The notes below the pieces were generated by a model that ran no database searches, was not told the DNA's origin, and saw only the letters and a program-made list of their open reading frames with translations. This document shows, in pieces, positions 1 to 6,135 of a stretch of DNA of 12,691 bases. Positions within the stretch are counted from its first letter, which is position 1. Each line of letters opens with the position of its first letter. This DNA comes from CALMUP01 sp035327305 (GTDB taxonomy: Bacteria > Verrucomicrobiota > Kiritimatiellia > CAIVKH01), in the NCBI GenBank assembly GCA_035327305.1, contig DAOLDL010000084.1:1-12691 (forward strand). Reading direction: 5' to 3'. The translations under genes were made by a program, and so were the position numbers.

Positions 1-5
1 GCCGA

Positions 6-120
6 TGTAGGCCGGAACTGCCTGCCCGCCGTCTTGTCCGCCGTAGGCCTTGCGAAGGCGGAAGGCCTTGCGAAGGCGGGTGTCCCGGCGGAAAACGCCG
101 CTTCGCAGAAGCGGCCTACA
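6..120. repeat. G+C-rich palindromic element, copy 1, with internal insertion
   Basis: The ends are inverted: TGTAGGCC at 6-13 and GGCCTACA at 113-120. Inside, 97-115 forms a perfect 8-bp stem (GCCGCTTC, loop GCA, GAAGCGGC). Compared with the simpler copy at 132-163, this copy has about 60 extra bases (21-80) between its ACTG and TGTCCCGG parts. The extra block starts with CCTGCCCGCC and ends with an 18-nt tandem duplication (45-62 and 63-80, differing at the last base). It is open in one forward frame, but the translation is simple repeat peptide, so I do not call a gene. Confidence 0.75.
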
Positions 121-131
121 CCAGATGCCAA

Positions 132-163
132 TGTAGGCCGGGACTGTGTCCCGGCGGAAAAAA
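132..163. repeat. G+C-rich element, copy 2 (uninterrupted)
   Basis: Reads TGTAGGCCGGGACTG followed directly by TGTCCCGGCGGAAAA, without the 60-base block of the copy at 6-120. It runs straight into an ACCACGGAT-type arm at 165. A third, diverged copy at 1931-1962 abuts the same kind of arm, so the two elements travel as a composite. Confidence 0.7.
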
Positions 164-164
164 G

Positions 165-290
165 AACCACGGATTACACAGATAACGCGGATTGCTGGAA
201 AAAATTCGTTCTGGAAGCAAGATTCGCGTGTACGTGTATGGGAAGCAATCGCGGAGAATTCGTTTCACTCTTACTCGTACACGCAGATCT
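165..290. repeat. ACCACGGAT arm plus 6-nt GTACWC-type repeats
   Basis: 165-194 is a left arm of the 9-nt-word family (unit close to NNCACGGAT, three units), but no matching right arm is seen before the next gene. 224-241 and 268-286 carry short words of the type GTACAC/TTACTC in opposite orientations, giving an imperfect inverted repeat. The rest of 195-320 shows no gene. Confidence 0.6.
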
Positions 291-320
291 TTTCCGTTCC
301 GTAGCTGATGAGCCGCCGCC

Positions 321-378
321 ATTATTGTCATGCAATCAAGCATGTTGACATGATGGCGCGGCATGATAGTCTGGTGTC
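321..378 (+). promoter_or_regulatory. possible promoter/operator of the first toxin-antitoxin operon
   Basis: A TTGACA hexamer lies at 345-350, and GATAGT at 365-370 is a weak, too closely spaced -10 candidate. The segment also holds GCATG/CATGC half-sites around 329-345 and CATGAT twice (349-354 and 362-367), which could be antitoxin operator half-sites. AbrB-type VapB proteins usually autoregulate by binding upstream of their own gene. This is inferred from position and symmetry only, and no strong Shine-Dalgarno precedes 379. Confidence 0.3.
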
Positions 379-633
379 ATGGTAACGCTGATCACAAAAA
401 TTACGGAGCGGGGACAAGCATCCATCCCGGCAGAGGTCAGGCGACTGCTTGGCCTTCGTCCCGGAACCAAACTATTATGGGAGCCGGTATCCGAAAACGA
501 GGTCCGGGTAAAGGTACAGGGTACGGGATCCGTGGTCGGGCCGATGGGCGTTTTGGGTTATGCCAAAACCTTCAGGGAATCCCGGTCAACCGGAGAATGG
601 ATGCGCGAGTTGCGTGAGGGTGAAACGATCTGA
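379..633 (+). CDS. vapB: AbrB/MazE-fold antitoxin (VapB type)
   Basis: An 84-residue protein. Residues 1-45 match the swapped-hairpin AbrB/SpoVT DNA-binding fold: a TKITERGQASIP opening strand, then the RRLLGLRPGTKLLW segment. The C-terminal half (about 50-84) is the usual toxin-binding tail. Such proteins neutralise a partner PIN ribonuclease and repress their own operon as part of the toxin-antitoxin complex. The stop TGA (631-633) shares its A with the ATG of the PIN toxin gene, so translation is probably coupled. The ATG at 379 is chosen because it begins the conserved fold directly. No strong ribosome binding site is visible. Confidence 0.88.
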   Translation: MVTLITKITERGQASIPAEVRRLLGLRPGTKLLWEPVSENEVRVKVQGTGSVVGPMGVLGYAKTFRESRSTGEWMRELREGETI

Positions 634-1055
634 TGGCCTGGGTAGTTGATACGTGTATCCTGATTGATGTGCTTGAGGCGGATGCCAGTTATGGCCTTTC
701 CTCGGCTACGTGTTTGGAAGACCATCTACCTCAGGGATTGATCGTTTCGCCCATCAGCGTGGTTGAGCTCGCTCCTGCTTTCATCGGCGATTACGAACGG
801 GAACGCGATTTTTTTTGCCAAATGGGAGTCGTAGCGTATGAGCCTTGGACCGAGGAGGATACACGCGTTGCTCACCAGGCATGGTATCGGTTCATTCTGT
901 CGAGAAGAATGCAGCGGGTGCCGCGAAGACCGCTGGCAGATATGCTGATTGGCGCCTTCGCCTCAAGATTTCAAGGTCTCATTACCCGGAACAGCGACGA
1001 CTTCCGGCAACTATTTCCCGACTTAAACGTAGTTGTTCCCGGAAGCCAATTGTAG
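633..1055 (+). CDS. vapC: PIN-domain ribonuclease toxin (VapC type)
   Basis: 140 residues, the usual VapC length. The PIN acidic residues are in place: D6 in VVDTCILID, E45 in SVVELAPAF, D103 in LADMLIGAFA, and D122/D123 in ITRNSDDF. These coordinate Mg2+/Mn2+ for RNA cleavage, and VapC family members typically cut tRNA or rRNA in the cytoplasm. The gene overlaps the AbrB-type antitoxin gene by one base, the classic antitoxin-first layout. Its target cannot be read from sequence. No residues needed for activity look missing, so it is probably functional. Confidence 0.9.
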   Translation: MAWVVDTCILIDVLEADASYGLSSATCLEDHLPQGLIVSPISVVELAPAFIGDYERERDFFCQMGVVAYEPWTEEDTRVAHQAWYRFILSRRMQRVPRRPLADMLIGAFASRFQGLITRNSDDFRQLFPDLNVVVPGSQL

Positions 1056-1149
1056 ATATTCTTCTTACACGTACCCGTACTCGTACACGCAGCTCTTCTC
1101 CGTTCCGCGCCCGTTGACGATGCAGCAATGTTGCTATATGGTTTACTGC
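1056..1149. repeat. 6-nt-word repeats between the two toxin-antitoxin modules
   Basis: 1062-1092 is a run of 6-nt units of the form TTACAC, GTACCC, GTACTC, GTACAC ending in GCAGC. The same string type occurs at 268-286 and 2043-2068. It lies seven bases after the stop of the first toxin gene. An upstream reading frame through it toward 1150 exists but encodes only repeat-derived residues, so the downstream gene is started at 1150. Confidence 0.6.
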
Positions 1150-1398
1150 ATGAAGACAACCGTCGACATTCCAGATGATCTGATGATTCAGGCAAAAAAA
1201 AGGGCCATTGAGCTTCGCCGACCCTTTCGGGAACTTGTTATTGAAGGCTTGCAAGCGCGGCTTGATCGTCACTACGACGAAAAGAGCAAGCCGGGCAAAG
1301 GTGGAATCCGTTGGGTTTTCCACGAGGGAGGTTTGCCACCGGACGTAAATGTTTCTGATCGCAGTAAGATGACCGAATGGCTGCAGTCCGGAAAATGA
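1150..1398 (+). CDS. vapB: Ribbon-helix-helix-type antitoxin (VapB family)
   Basis: An 82-residue protein whose first 40 residues fit the short ribbon-helix-helix VapB pattern: strand MKTTVDIP, helix DDLMIQAKKRAIE, turn RRPF, helix RELVIEGLQARL. The tail (about 45-82) should wrap the partner toxin. The frame is open upstream to 1033, but that extension translates the GTACAC repeats, so ATG 1150 is preferred. Its TGA overlaps the ATG of the following PIN gene by four bases (ATGA at 1395-1398), which supports an operon with coupled translation. No clear Shine-Dalgarno precedes it. Confidence 0.8.
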   Translation: MKTTVDIPDDLMIQAKKRAIELRRPFRELVIEGLQARLDRHYDEKSKPGKGGIRWVFHEGGLPPDVNVSDRSKMTEWLQSGK

Positions 1399-1838
1399 TC
1401 GGAATTGATACCAACTTGCTTGTCTATACCCATCGCTTGGGAACACCTGAGCACGGCAAAGCCCTCAAGGCTATGGAGTATATCGTCAGGAATCCATCGG
1501 GATGGGGGGTAGCCTTTTCCTGTTTGACCGAATTTTGGGGCGTCGTTACCCACCCGCGATGTGTGGGTGGACCCTCGACCCCCACGCAAGCAACGTCGTT
1601 TATTCATCAGCTCATTGAAGATGGCGGTGGTCACATCTGGCTCCCCGGATCTGGATTTGGCATGCGATTGCTGAAAAAAGCGACGGATTTGAACCTCGGT
1701 GGCCCCAGAATATTTGATCTACAAATAGGGTTGATTGCCCATGAAAATGGCGCGACGGCGTTGTGGTCGTATGATAAAAACTTTGTGGTGATTCCGGGGC
1801 TTGAACTGGTGAACCCCGATGATCAACCCTTTGCGTAA
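1395..1838 (+). CDS. vapC: PIN-domain ribonuclease toxin, second module (VapC type)
   Basis: 147 residues from ATG 1395. The first residues MIGIDTNLLVY are the standard PIN start with D5. E46 in CLTEFWGVV, D109 in RIFDLQIGLIA and D127 in WSYDKNF complete the acidic set. Six further codons upstream are open, but the start at 1395 gives the canonical ATGA overlap with the antitoxin and places the catalytic strand at the N-terminus. Predicted metal-dependent RNase, target unknown. It is only distantly similar to the toxin at 633-1055, so the two modules look independent rather than a tandem duplication. Confidence 0.88.
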   Translation: MIGIDTNLLVYTHRLGTPEHGKALKAMEYIVRNPSGWGVAFSCLTEFWGVVTHPRCVGGPSTPTQATSFIHQLIEDGGGHIWLPGSGFGMRLLKKATDLNLGGPRIFDLQIGLIAHENGATALWSYDKNFVVIPGLELVNPDDQPFA

Positions 1839-1930
1839 ATATTACGGCAACGCTTCGTCGTGATGTTGAGAGATCGATGGGCTGTAGACCGCCCGATGTA
1901 TAAACCACCTTTTCGTCTACTCCTTATCGT

Positions 1931-2103
1931 CGGCCGGACTGCGCGAAGTCCCGGCTGAAAACGAACCACGGATTACACGGATATCACGGATGATCGAAAG
2001 AAATAGGGTTCGGAACTATTGCGATGAGTTCGGTTTATTTTCTTACTCTTACACGTACTCGTACACGCTGATCTCATCCGTGACATCCGTGAAATCCGTG
2101 GTT
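1931..2103. repeat. Composite repeat: G+C-rich element, 9-nt-word inverted repeat, 6-nt words
   Basis: 1931-1962 is a diverged copy of the G+C-rich element. 1964-1993 is a left arm of three 9-nt units (NNCACGGAT type), and 2073-2103 is its inverted partner with only a few mismatches over about 30 bases. 2043-2068 between them is a run of TTACAC/GTACTC words. The order repeats that of 132-290 on the other side of the two toxin-antitoxin modules. 1839-1930 contains nothing I recognise. Confidence 0.8.
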
Positions 2104-2113
2104 ATATCTTAGC

Positions 2114-3205
2114 TCATGCCTTTCGGCTGATGCGCCGCCGGGCGATGGCGGGAAGTTGGCGCAGCATCCGACCCCATCGGGGAAGCTGAAGCCGCTCGGC
2201 GATGGATAAGGTGTCGGGAAGGTTGGCCGCCCGGATAGCTTCGATCAAGGTGGTTCGATCCAGCCACTCCTGCTGGACAAAAAAGGTGTAATGCAACGCG
2301 ATTTGCCGGCAATCCAAAATATTGACCTGCTTATGTTGCTCAATCCAGTCACACCAGCCCGGTTCATCGTTCCAGGGAATCCCGCCCATGCGTTCGACAT
2401 GCCGGTAATCATAGCCGATGCAGCCGATGCTGAAGGGGATGGAGAAGAGATGAAAGGGAGATCTGAGACTTGAGACCTGAGACCGGAGACCTGGGACCTG
2501 AGACTTGAGACTTGAGACTTGAGGCATGAGATCTGAGGCCGTACTTTGAGACTCAAGGTCATTAACGTTATCCCTCGTCTTTTGCCTTTCCGCCAAGGTC
2601 TCAAGTCTCAGGTCTCGTGTCTCAAGTCTCCTCCTCTGCTCTTCGTTCGCATCAGTTAAATGGATAAACTTCCTCGTCGCCCATTCGGCGATGTACGGGC
2701 TGTTCCAGGTCGGGCTGACCCGTTGGGGTTCGGGATTCTTACCGAAGCGTTCTCGAAAATCGGTCAGATATTCCGGATAAAAATGGTTCAGCAGGATGTA
2801 AAGACCGTAGGAATTGTTGGGTAGTAGCGGAGTGATTAACGCCAAATTGTCGAGATGCCGGTGCGACTCATAGGCTTCCCACATCATGCGGGCCCAGTTC
2901 GGCGGCGGAAAAACATCCTCGTCGGTTTTGGCGTAGAAGCAACCGGGATATGTGGCGATGCAGCGGTTCTGCATGTCGGAGATGCCCTGTGGCCGGGTGC
3001 CGTCGCCGATAATCTTGTCGCAGGCCACGCCGGGATGGCGGTCGATCCATTCGTCAATATAACGCATGTGCGCCTTGGTTACGTCGTTGAGCAGAAAGAC
3101 AACGTGGTCAAACACCTCGAAGCTGCCGCCGCGTTCGTGGAGGGTCAGGCTGATATCCACACAGTCGCGCCGGTCCTTGGTCAAAATCATCAAGATTTTT
3201 TTCAT
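2114..3205 (-). CDS. GT-A-like glycosyltransferase with in-frame repeat insertion
   Basis: 363 residues. The N-terminus MKKILMILTK starts a Rossmann-like strand, and DED at 95-97 in FYAKTDEDVF fits the DxD metal/nucleotide-sugar motif of GT-A enzymes. PWNDEPGWCDW (277-287) could hold the catalytic base region. The likely role is sugar transfer in surface glycan synthesis; donor and acceptor are unknown. Residues about 190-250 are low-complexity and come from a 7-nt DNA repeat (2459-2632), giving SLKSQVP/GLRSQVS heptads; homology-like sequence resumes at FHLFSIPFSIGCIGYDY. Reading the complement, TTAGGATG lies just upstream of the ATG as a plausible ribosome binding site. It is transcribed divergently from rfbG, with palindromic repeats in the shared 5' region. 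The exact family is uncertain. Confidence 0.75.
   Translation of the reverse strand: MKKILMILTKDRRDCVDISLTLHERGGSFEVFDHVVFLLNDVTKAHMRYIDEWIDRHPGVACDKIIGDGTRPQGISDMQNRCIATYPGCFYAKTDEDVFPPPNWARMMWEAYESHRHLDNLALITPLLPNNSYGLYILLNHFYPEYLTDFRERFGKNPEPQRVSPTWNSPYIAEWATRKFIHLTDANEEQRRRLETRDLRLETLAERQKTRDNVNDLESQSTASDLMPQVSSLKSQVPGLRSQVSSLRSPFHLFSIPFSIGCIGYDYRHVERMGGIPWNDEPGWCDWIEQHKQVNILDCRQIALHYTFFVQQEWLDRTTLIEAIRAANLPDTLSIAERLQLPRWGRMLRQLPAIARRRISRKA
2459..2632. repeat. 7-nt-word (GAGACYT) inverted repeat inside a coding region
   Basis: 2459-2538 is a run of about eleven 7-nt units close to GAGACTT/GAGACCT. 2594-2632 carries the reverse-complement words (TCTCAAG type). About 55 bases lie between. 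The block as delimited is 174 bases, a multiple of three, and is open on the minus strand as part of the glycosyltransferase. Three 7-nt units make 21 nt, so the encoded peptide repeats every seven residues. Confidence 0.85.
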
Positions 3206-3237
3206 GTCGGCATCCTAACGGGATCGGCAAAGAAGGG

Positions 3238-3394
3238 AAACTACGGAAAACGCGGAAAGCGCGGAATATTAAAAACTACGAAAGACATGAAGGGCACGAA
3301 ATCTCATTTTGTTTCCGCGTCCTTCCGCGAATTCCGTAGTTTTAAATGGTCTCAGATATTCTTCTTTTCGTATGTTTCGTGTATTTCGTAGTTA
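3238..3394. repeat. Two interleaved 9-nt-word inverted repeats upstream of rfbG
   Basis: Element A (CTACGGAA type): left arm 3238-3266, right arm 3312-3343. Element B (CTACGAAA type): left arm 3273-3300, right arm 3365-3394. The order is A, B, A', B', so the two stems cross rather than nest. Each arm is three 9-nt units. The block separates the divergent glycosyltransferase and rfbG genes and must hold or displace their promoters; I see no convincing -35/-10 pair. Confidence 0.85.
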
Positions 3395-3397
3395 ACC

Positions 3398-3419
3398 CAT
3401 TCTTCAGGAGTAATCTATG
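3398..3419 (+). promoter_or_regulatory. Leader with ribosome binding site shared with rfbF
   Basis: AGGAG at 3406-3410 sits six bases before the rfbG ATG. The 22 bases 3398-3419 match 5116-5137 before rfbF at 18 positions. Both leaders follow immediately after a GTAGTT-ending repeat arm. Confidence 0.7.
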
Positions 3420-4523
3420 CCATTCAATAATATTTACCGTAGTAAAAAAGTGCTGGTCACCGGTAACACCGGCTTCAAGGGTTCCTGGCTGATCACGTGG
3501 CTACATCATCTTGGAGCGGAGGTCTATGGCCTGGCTCTGCCGCCAGAAAATGACCAATGGTTGTTTGAGCAGGCCGGCCTGAAAGATATTTGCCATCACA
3601 CCGATGGTGATATTCGTGACCTTGCATTGGTGCGGAACGTAATCGCAGCGGTGAAGCCGGATATCGTCTTGCATCTGGCCGCCCAGGCCATTGTGCGAGC
3701 TTCGTATAAGGATCCGGTGGGAACTGCCGCCACCAACATCATGGGAACCGTGAACGTGCTGGAAGCCATCCGTAACGTCGATGTTCCCTGCGCCGCGGTC
3801 ATGATCACCAGCGACAAGTGCTATGAAAACCGGGAATGGCCCTACGCCTACCGGGAAAACGATCCGATGGGGGGGCATGATGTGTACAGTATGTCGAAGG
3901 GGGCGGCGGAGCTGGTGGTAGCCTCCTACCGGCGCTCATTCTTTCCGCCCGAAGGATCAATGGCGGTGGCCAGCGCCCGGGCCGGCAACGTGATTGGTCC
4001 GGGCGACTGGGCGGCCGATCGGATTGTCCCGGATGCCATGCGAACCCTGCTCCGGGGCGAGCCGCTGTTGGTCCGAAATCCGGGCGCCACGCGACCCTGG
4101 CAGCATGTGCTGGAGCCGTTGTCCGGGTACCTCTGGCTGGGCGCGAAACTATTGGAGACCAATTCGGGCATGTTCCAGGACGGCTGGAATTTTGGCCCTG
4201 GATTGGATGCCGCGCGATCGGTCGGCGAACTTGCCGACGCCATGGTGAAAACGTTGGGCCGGGGCAAATGGATTACCGATCAAGTCGGCAAACATCCCCA
4301 CGAAGCCAACTTTCTCCGGTTGAGCATTGAGAAGGCTTCCAGCCTGCTGGGCTGGTCACCGGTGTGGAATTTTGAGGCAACGGTGAAGCGAACCGTGGAA
4401 GGCTACGAGCAACTGATCGCCGCCGGAAATGACGCTGGAGGGCAGCGGGAATTTTTGGTCGGGGAGATTCAGGCGTACACCGAAGCGGCTGGCAAGATCG
4501 GCAACGCTTGGGCGACGGTATGA
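3417..4523 (+). CDS. rfbG: CDP-glucose 4,6-dehydratase
   Basis: 368 residues, close to the usual length. It converts CDP-D-glucose to CDP-4-keto-6-deoxy-D-glucose with bound NAD+, the entry step to CDP-linked deoxysugars. It is an extended short-chain dehydrogenase: GNTGFKG (16-22) binds NAD, TSDKCYEN (131-138) carries the active-site Thr and Asp-Lys pair typical of RfbG, and YSMSK (157-161) is the catalytic Tyr-Lys pair. RAGNVIGPGDWAADRIVPD (188-206) is a strong family signature. AGGAG lies six bases before the ATG. In most genomes rfbF lies next to rfbG; here it is the next pathway gene but is separated by a GxxExxY gene and repeats. The stop codon is immediately followed by a repeat arm. 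Confidence 0.96.
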   Translation: MPFNNIYRSKKVLVTGNTGFKGSWLITWLHHLGAEVYGLALPPENDQWLFEQAGLKDICHHTDGDIRDLALVRNVIAAVKPDIVLHLAAQAIVRASYKDPVGTAATNIMGTVNVLEAIRNVDVPCAAVMITSDKCYENREWPYAYRENDPMGGHDVYSMSKGAAELVVASYRRSFFPPEGSMAVASARAGNVIGPGDWAADRIVPDAMRTLLRGEPLLVRNPGATRPWQHVLEPLSGYLWLGAKLLETNSGMFQDGWNFGPGLDAARSVGELADAMVKTLGRGKWITDQVGKHPHEANFLRLSIEKASSLLGWSPVWNFEATVKRTVEGYEQLIAAGNDAGGQREFLVGEIQAYTEAAGKIGNAWATV

Positions 4524-4648
4524 TTAAACTACGGAAAGCTCGGAGTTACGCTGAAATTAAGACCAGATATTCCGCGTCCTTCTGCGACTGCCGTAGTTTT
4601 AAAAAGAAAGAAAAGTTAACTACGGAAAGCGCGGAAGAACGCGGAAAG
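4524..4648. repeat. CTACGGAA-type palindromic element plus an extra left arm
   Basis: Left arm about 4524-4553 and right arm 4569-4600 form one complete inverted repeat with a very short loop. A second left arm (4616-4648), made of 9-nt units close to NNGCGCGGA, follows just before the GxxExxY gene and ends in AAGGA, which is probably the ribosome binding site of that gene. Confidence 0.8.
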
Positions 4649-4657
4649 AAGGAAAAT

Positions 4658-5071
4658 ATGAGCGAATTAATGTATGAGGCGGAAAGTTTCAAACTACGCG
4701 GGGCATGTTTCGAGGTTTACAAGGATAAAGGGCATGGCTTCCTTGAAGCCGTATTCCAAGAGTGCTTGGCGATTGAGTTTGGGATATTGGGTATCCCTTT
4801 CGTTGAACAACCAACCGTCAAGTTGACGTACAAGGGACACGAACTCAAACAAGGGTATATTCCGGATTTCGTTTGCTATGGGAAGATAATCGTGGAACTC
4901 AAGGCGGTAAAAGCCATTCTCGACGAACATCGCGCCCAGATTATCAATTACCTCAAGGCGACCGGTATGCACTTGGGATTGTTGGTTAACTTCGGGGCCT
5001 ATCCCCGTGTGGAGATCGAACGTTTCGTATTTCAGGAAAAATCAACTACGGAAAACACGGAATTACGCTGA
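4658..5071 (+). CDS. GxxExxY-family protein (PD-(D/E)XK-like)
   Basis: 137 residues. GHGFLEAVF (25-33) is the family-defining GxxExxY motif with Phe in place of Tyr. YIPDFV (68-72, D70) followed by VELK (79-82, E80 and K82) gives a PD-(D/E)XK-like set, and NYLKATGMHLGLLVNFG (97-113) is the conserved C-terminal core. The family is widespread in environmental bacteria. Nuclease activity is predicted from fold only and its role is unknown. The frame is open back to 4508, but that part overlaps rfbG and translates repeat sequence, so ATG 4658, with AAGGA four to five bases upstream, is chosen. The last nine codons (STTENTELR) and the stop lie in the following repeat arm. It splits the rfbG-rfbF pair, which suggests later arrival. 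Confidence 0.85.
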   Translation: MSELMYEAESFKLRGACFEVYKDKGHGFLEAVFQECLAIEFGILGIPFVEQPTVKLTYKGHELKQGYIPDFVCYGKIIVELKAVKAILDEHRAQIINYLKATGMHLGLLVNFGAYPRVEIERFVFQEKSTTENTELR

Positions 5072-5116
5072 AATAATAATCTTTCCTTCCGCGTTTTTCC
5101 GCGAATTCCGTAGTTC
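5044..5116. repeat. CTACGGAA-type palindromic element after the GxxExxY gene
   Basis: Left arm 5044-5071 and right arm 5085-5116, each built from 9-nt units. The left arm overlaps the 3' end of the GxxExxY gene and contains its TGA. The right arm leads into the rfbF leader at 5116. Confidence 0.85.
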
Positions 5117-5137
5117 ATTAATCAGGAGTTACCTATG
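5116..5137 (+). promoter_or_regulatory. Leader with ribosome binding site of rfbF
   Basis: AGGAG at 5124-5128, six bases before ATG 5135. It is 18/22 identical to the rfbG leader at 3398-3419, with spacing unchanged. Confidence 0.7.
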
Positions 5138-5929
5138 AGCATTAAACCAGCCGATATCCCCGTTGTCATCCTCGCCGGAGGGCGTGGAACGCGCCTGATG
5201 GAAGAAACCCAGATCATTCCCAAACCCATGGTCACGGTCGGAGGCAAGCCGATTCTCTGGCACATCATGATGAGTTACAGCCATTTCGGCTTCCGGAAAT
5301 TCGTCGTGTGCCTCGGCTACAAGGGCTTTGTGATCAAGGAGTACTTCATGAATCTCCTGAAGCATACCTCCAGTGTTAAGATCAAGAGCAAGTCGGGGGA
5401 ATATGCTTATGAGGCGGACCGTACGCCCGATTGGGAAATCGCCCTCGTCGAAACCGGGGAAAACAGCCTGACCGGAACCCGGGTGAAGATGGTGGCGTCG
5501 TACATCGACGCCCCGCATTTTTGTCTGACCTACGGTGACGGGGTTTGTGATATCCCGCTTGACCGGGAGTGGGATTTCCATCTCAGCCATGACAAGCTGG
5601 GAACGGTGGCGGCGGTACATCCGCCCTCCCGGTTTGGCATGATTGAAATCGCCAACGACAACCAGGTGAACTCCTTCCAGGAAAAAGAACCCCTGCATCA
5701 CGATTTCATCAACGGGGGATACTTTATGTTTCGACGGGATTTTCTCGGTCGCCTTCCCGCCGACGGCAACTACAGCTTGGAGTCCGACCCGCTGACTCGT
5801 CTGGCCCGCGACGGGCAATTGGCCGCTTTCAAGCATGCGGGTTACTGGCAATGCATGGATACCATCCGGGATCGTGAAAACCTGGAAAAAATCTACGATA
5901 GCGGCAAGGCGCCGTGGGTGAGATGGTAG
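5135..5929 (+). CDS. rfbF: Glucose-1-phosphate cytidylyltransferase
   Basis: 264 residues, full family length. It makes CDP-glucose and pyrophosphate from CTP and glucose-1-phosphate and feeds RfbG. LAGGRGTRL (13-21) is the nucleotide-binding loop, PKPMVTVGGKPILWHIM (29-45) carries the conserved Lys, and YGDGVCD (133-139) provides the metal-binding Asp. FINGGYFMFRR and WQCMDTIRDRENLE are typical of RfbF and distinguish it from RmlA-type thymidylyltransferases. A strong Shine-Dalgarno precedes the start. It lies downstream of rfbG in the same orientation, reversed from the common rfbF-rfbG order, with repeats on both sides. A repeat region begins two bases after the stop. Confidence 0.96.
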   Translation: MSIKPADIPVVILAGGRGTRLMEETQIIPKPMVTVGGKPILWHIMMSYSHFGFRKFVVCLGYKGFVIKEYFMNLLKHTSSVKIKSKSGEYAYEADRTPDWEIALVETGENSLTGTRVKMVASYIDAPHFCLTYGDGVCDIPLDREWDFHLSHDKLGTVAAVHPPSRFGMIEIANDNQVNSFQEKEPLHHDFINGGYFMFRRDFLGRLPADGNYSLESDPLTRLARDGQLAAFKHAGYWQCMDTIRDRENLEKIYDSGKAPWVRW

Positions 5930-5930
5930 C

Positions 5931-6122
5931 ATAACCTTGTCAGAGCAGGACAAGACAACGTTCAACACGAAGTTCAAGACAAAGAATAGAAAGCCGGAAG
6001 TTACCCCAACCAAACGTTGTGTTGAACTTAATCTCGAACTTTGTTCCAACCGGTTCGAAGCAGGACAAGACAACGTTCAACACGAAGTTCCCTCCAGAGG
6101 CGAGCTGGCGCACCTTCCGTAT
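5931..6122. repeat. 12-nt-word (GTTCAACACGAA type) repeats
   Basis: 5949-5985 is a left arm of 12-nt units (GTTCAACACGAA, GTTCAAGACAAA). 6012-6049 is the inverted partner. 6061-6090 is a second left arm, cut short at 6089 by a small G+C-rich unit (CCTCCAGAGGC, 6089-6110) and followed by TTCCGTAT, which resembles the end of a CTACGGAA-type right arm. No credible gene is seen between 5930 and 6744. Confidence 0.75.
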
Positions 6123-6135
6123 TGGTCTTTTCCTT

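Noticed and set aside
34..348. 104-codon forward frame in the first repeats
   Set aside because: Translation is repeat-derived (GLAKAEGLAKAG, TTDYTD) with no family features.
982..1446. 154-codon minus-strand frame across the toxin-antitoxin genes
   Set aside because: Opposes two genes with clear ribbon-helix-helix and PIN features and includes an RVRVRVRV run created by the GTACAC repeats.
132..2103. Insertion sequence or transposon carrying the toxin-antitoxin genes
   Set aside because: No transposase or recognisable IS termini; only dispersed composite repeats in direct orientation.
2855..3391. 178-codon forward frame over the glycosyltransferase
   Set aside because: Shadow of the minus-strand gene in its first part, repeat translation at the end; the DED motif and start context support the minus strand.
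4508..4657. Longer start for the GxxExxY gene at 4508
   Set aside because: It would overlap rfbG and add about 50 residues translated from repeat arms; the family begins near ATG 4658.
5129..6073. 314-codon open frame on the minus strand over rfbF
   Set aside because: It is the antisense shadow of a clear rfbF gene, and its N-terminal part translates the 12-nt repeats; no domain is recognisable.
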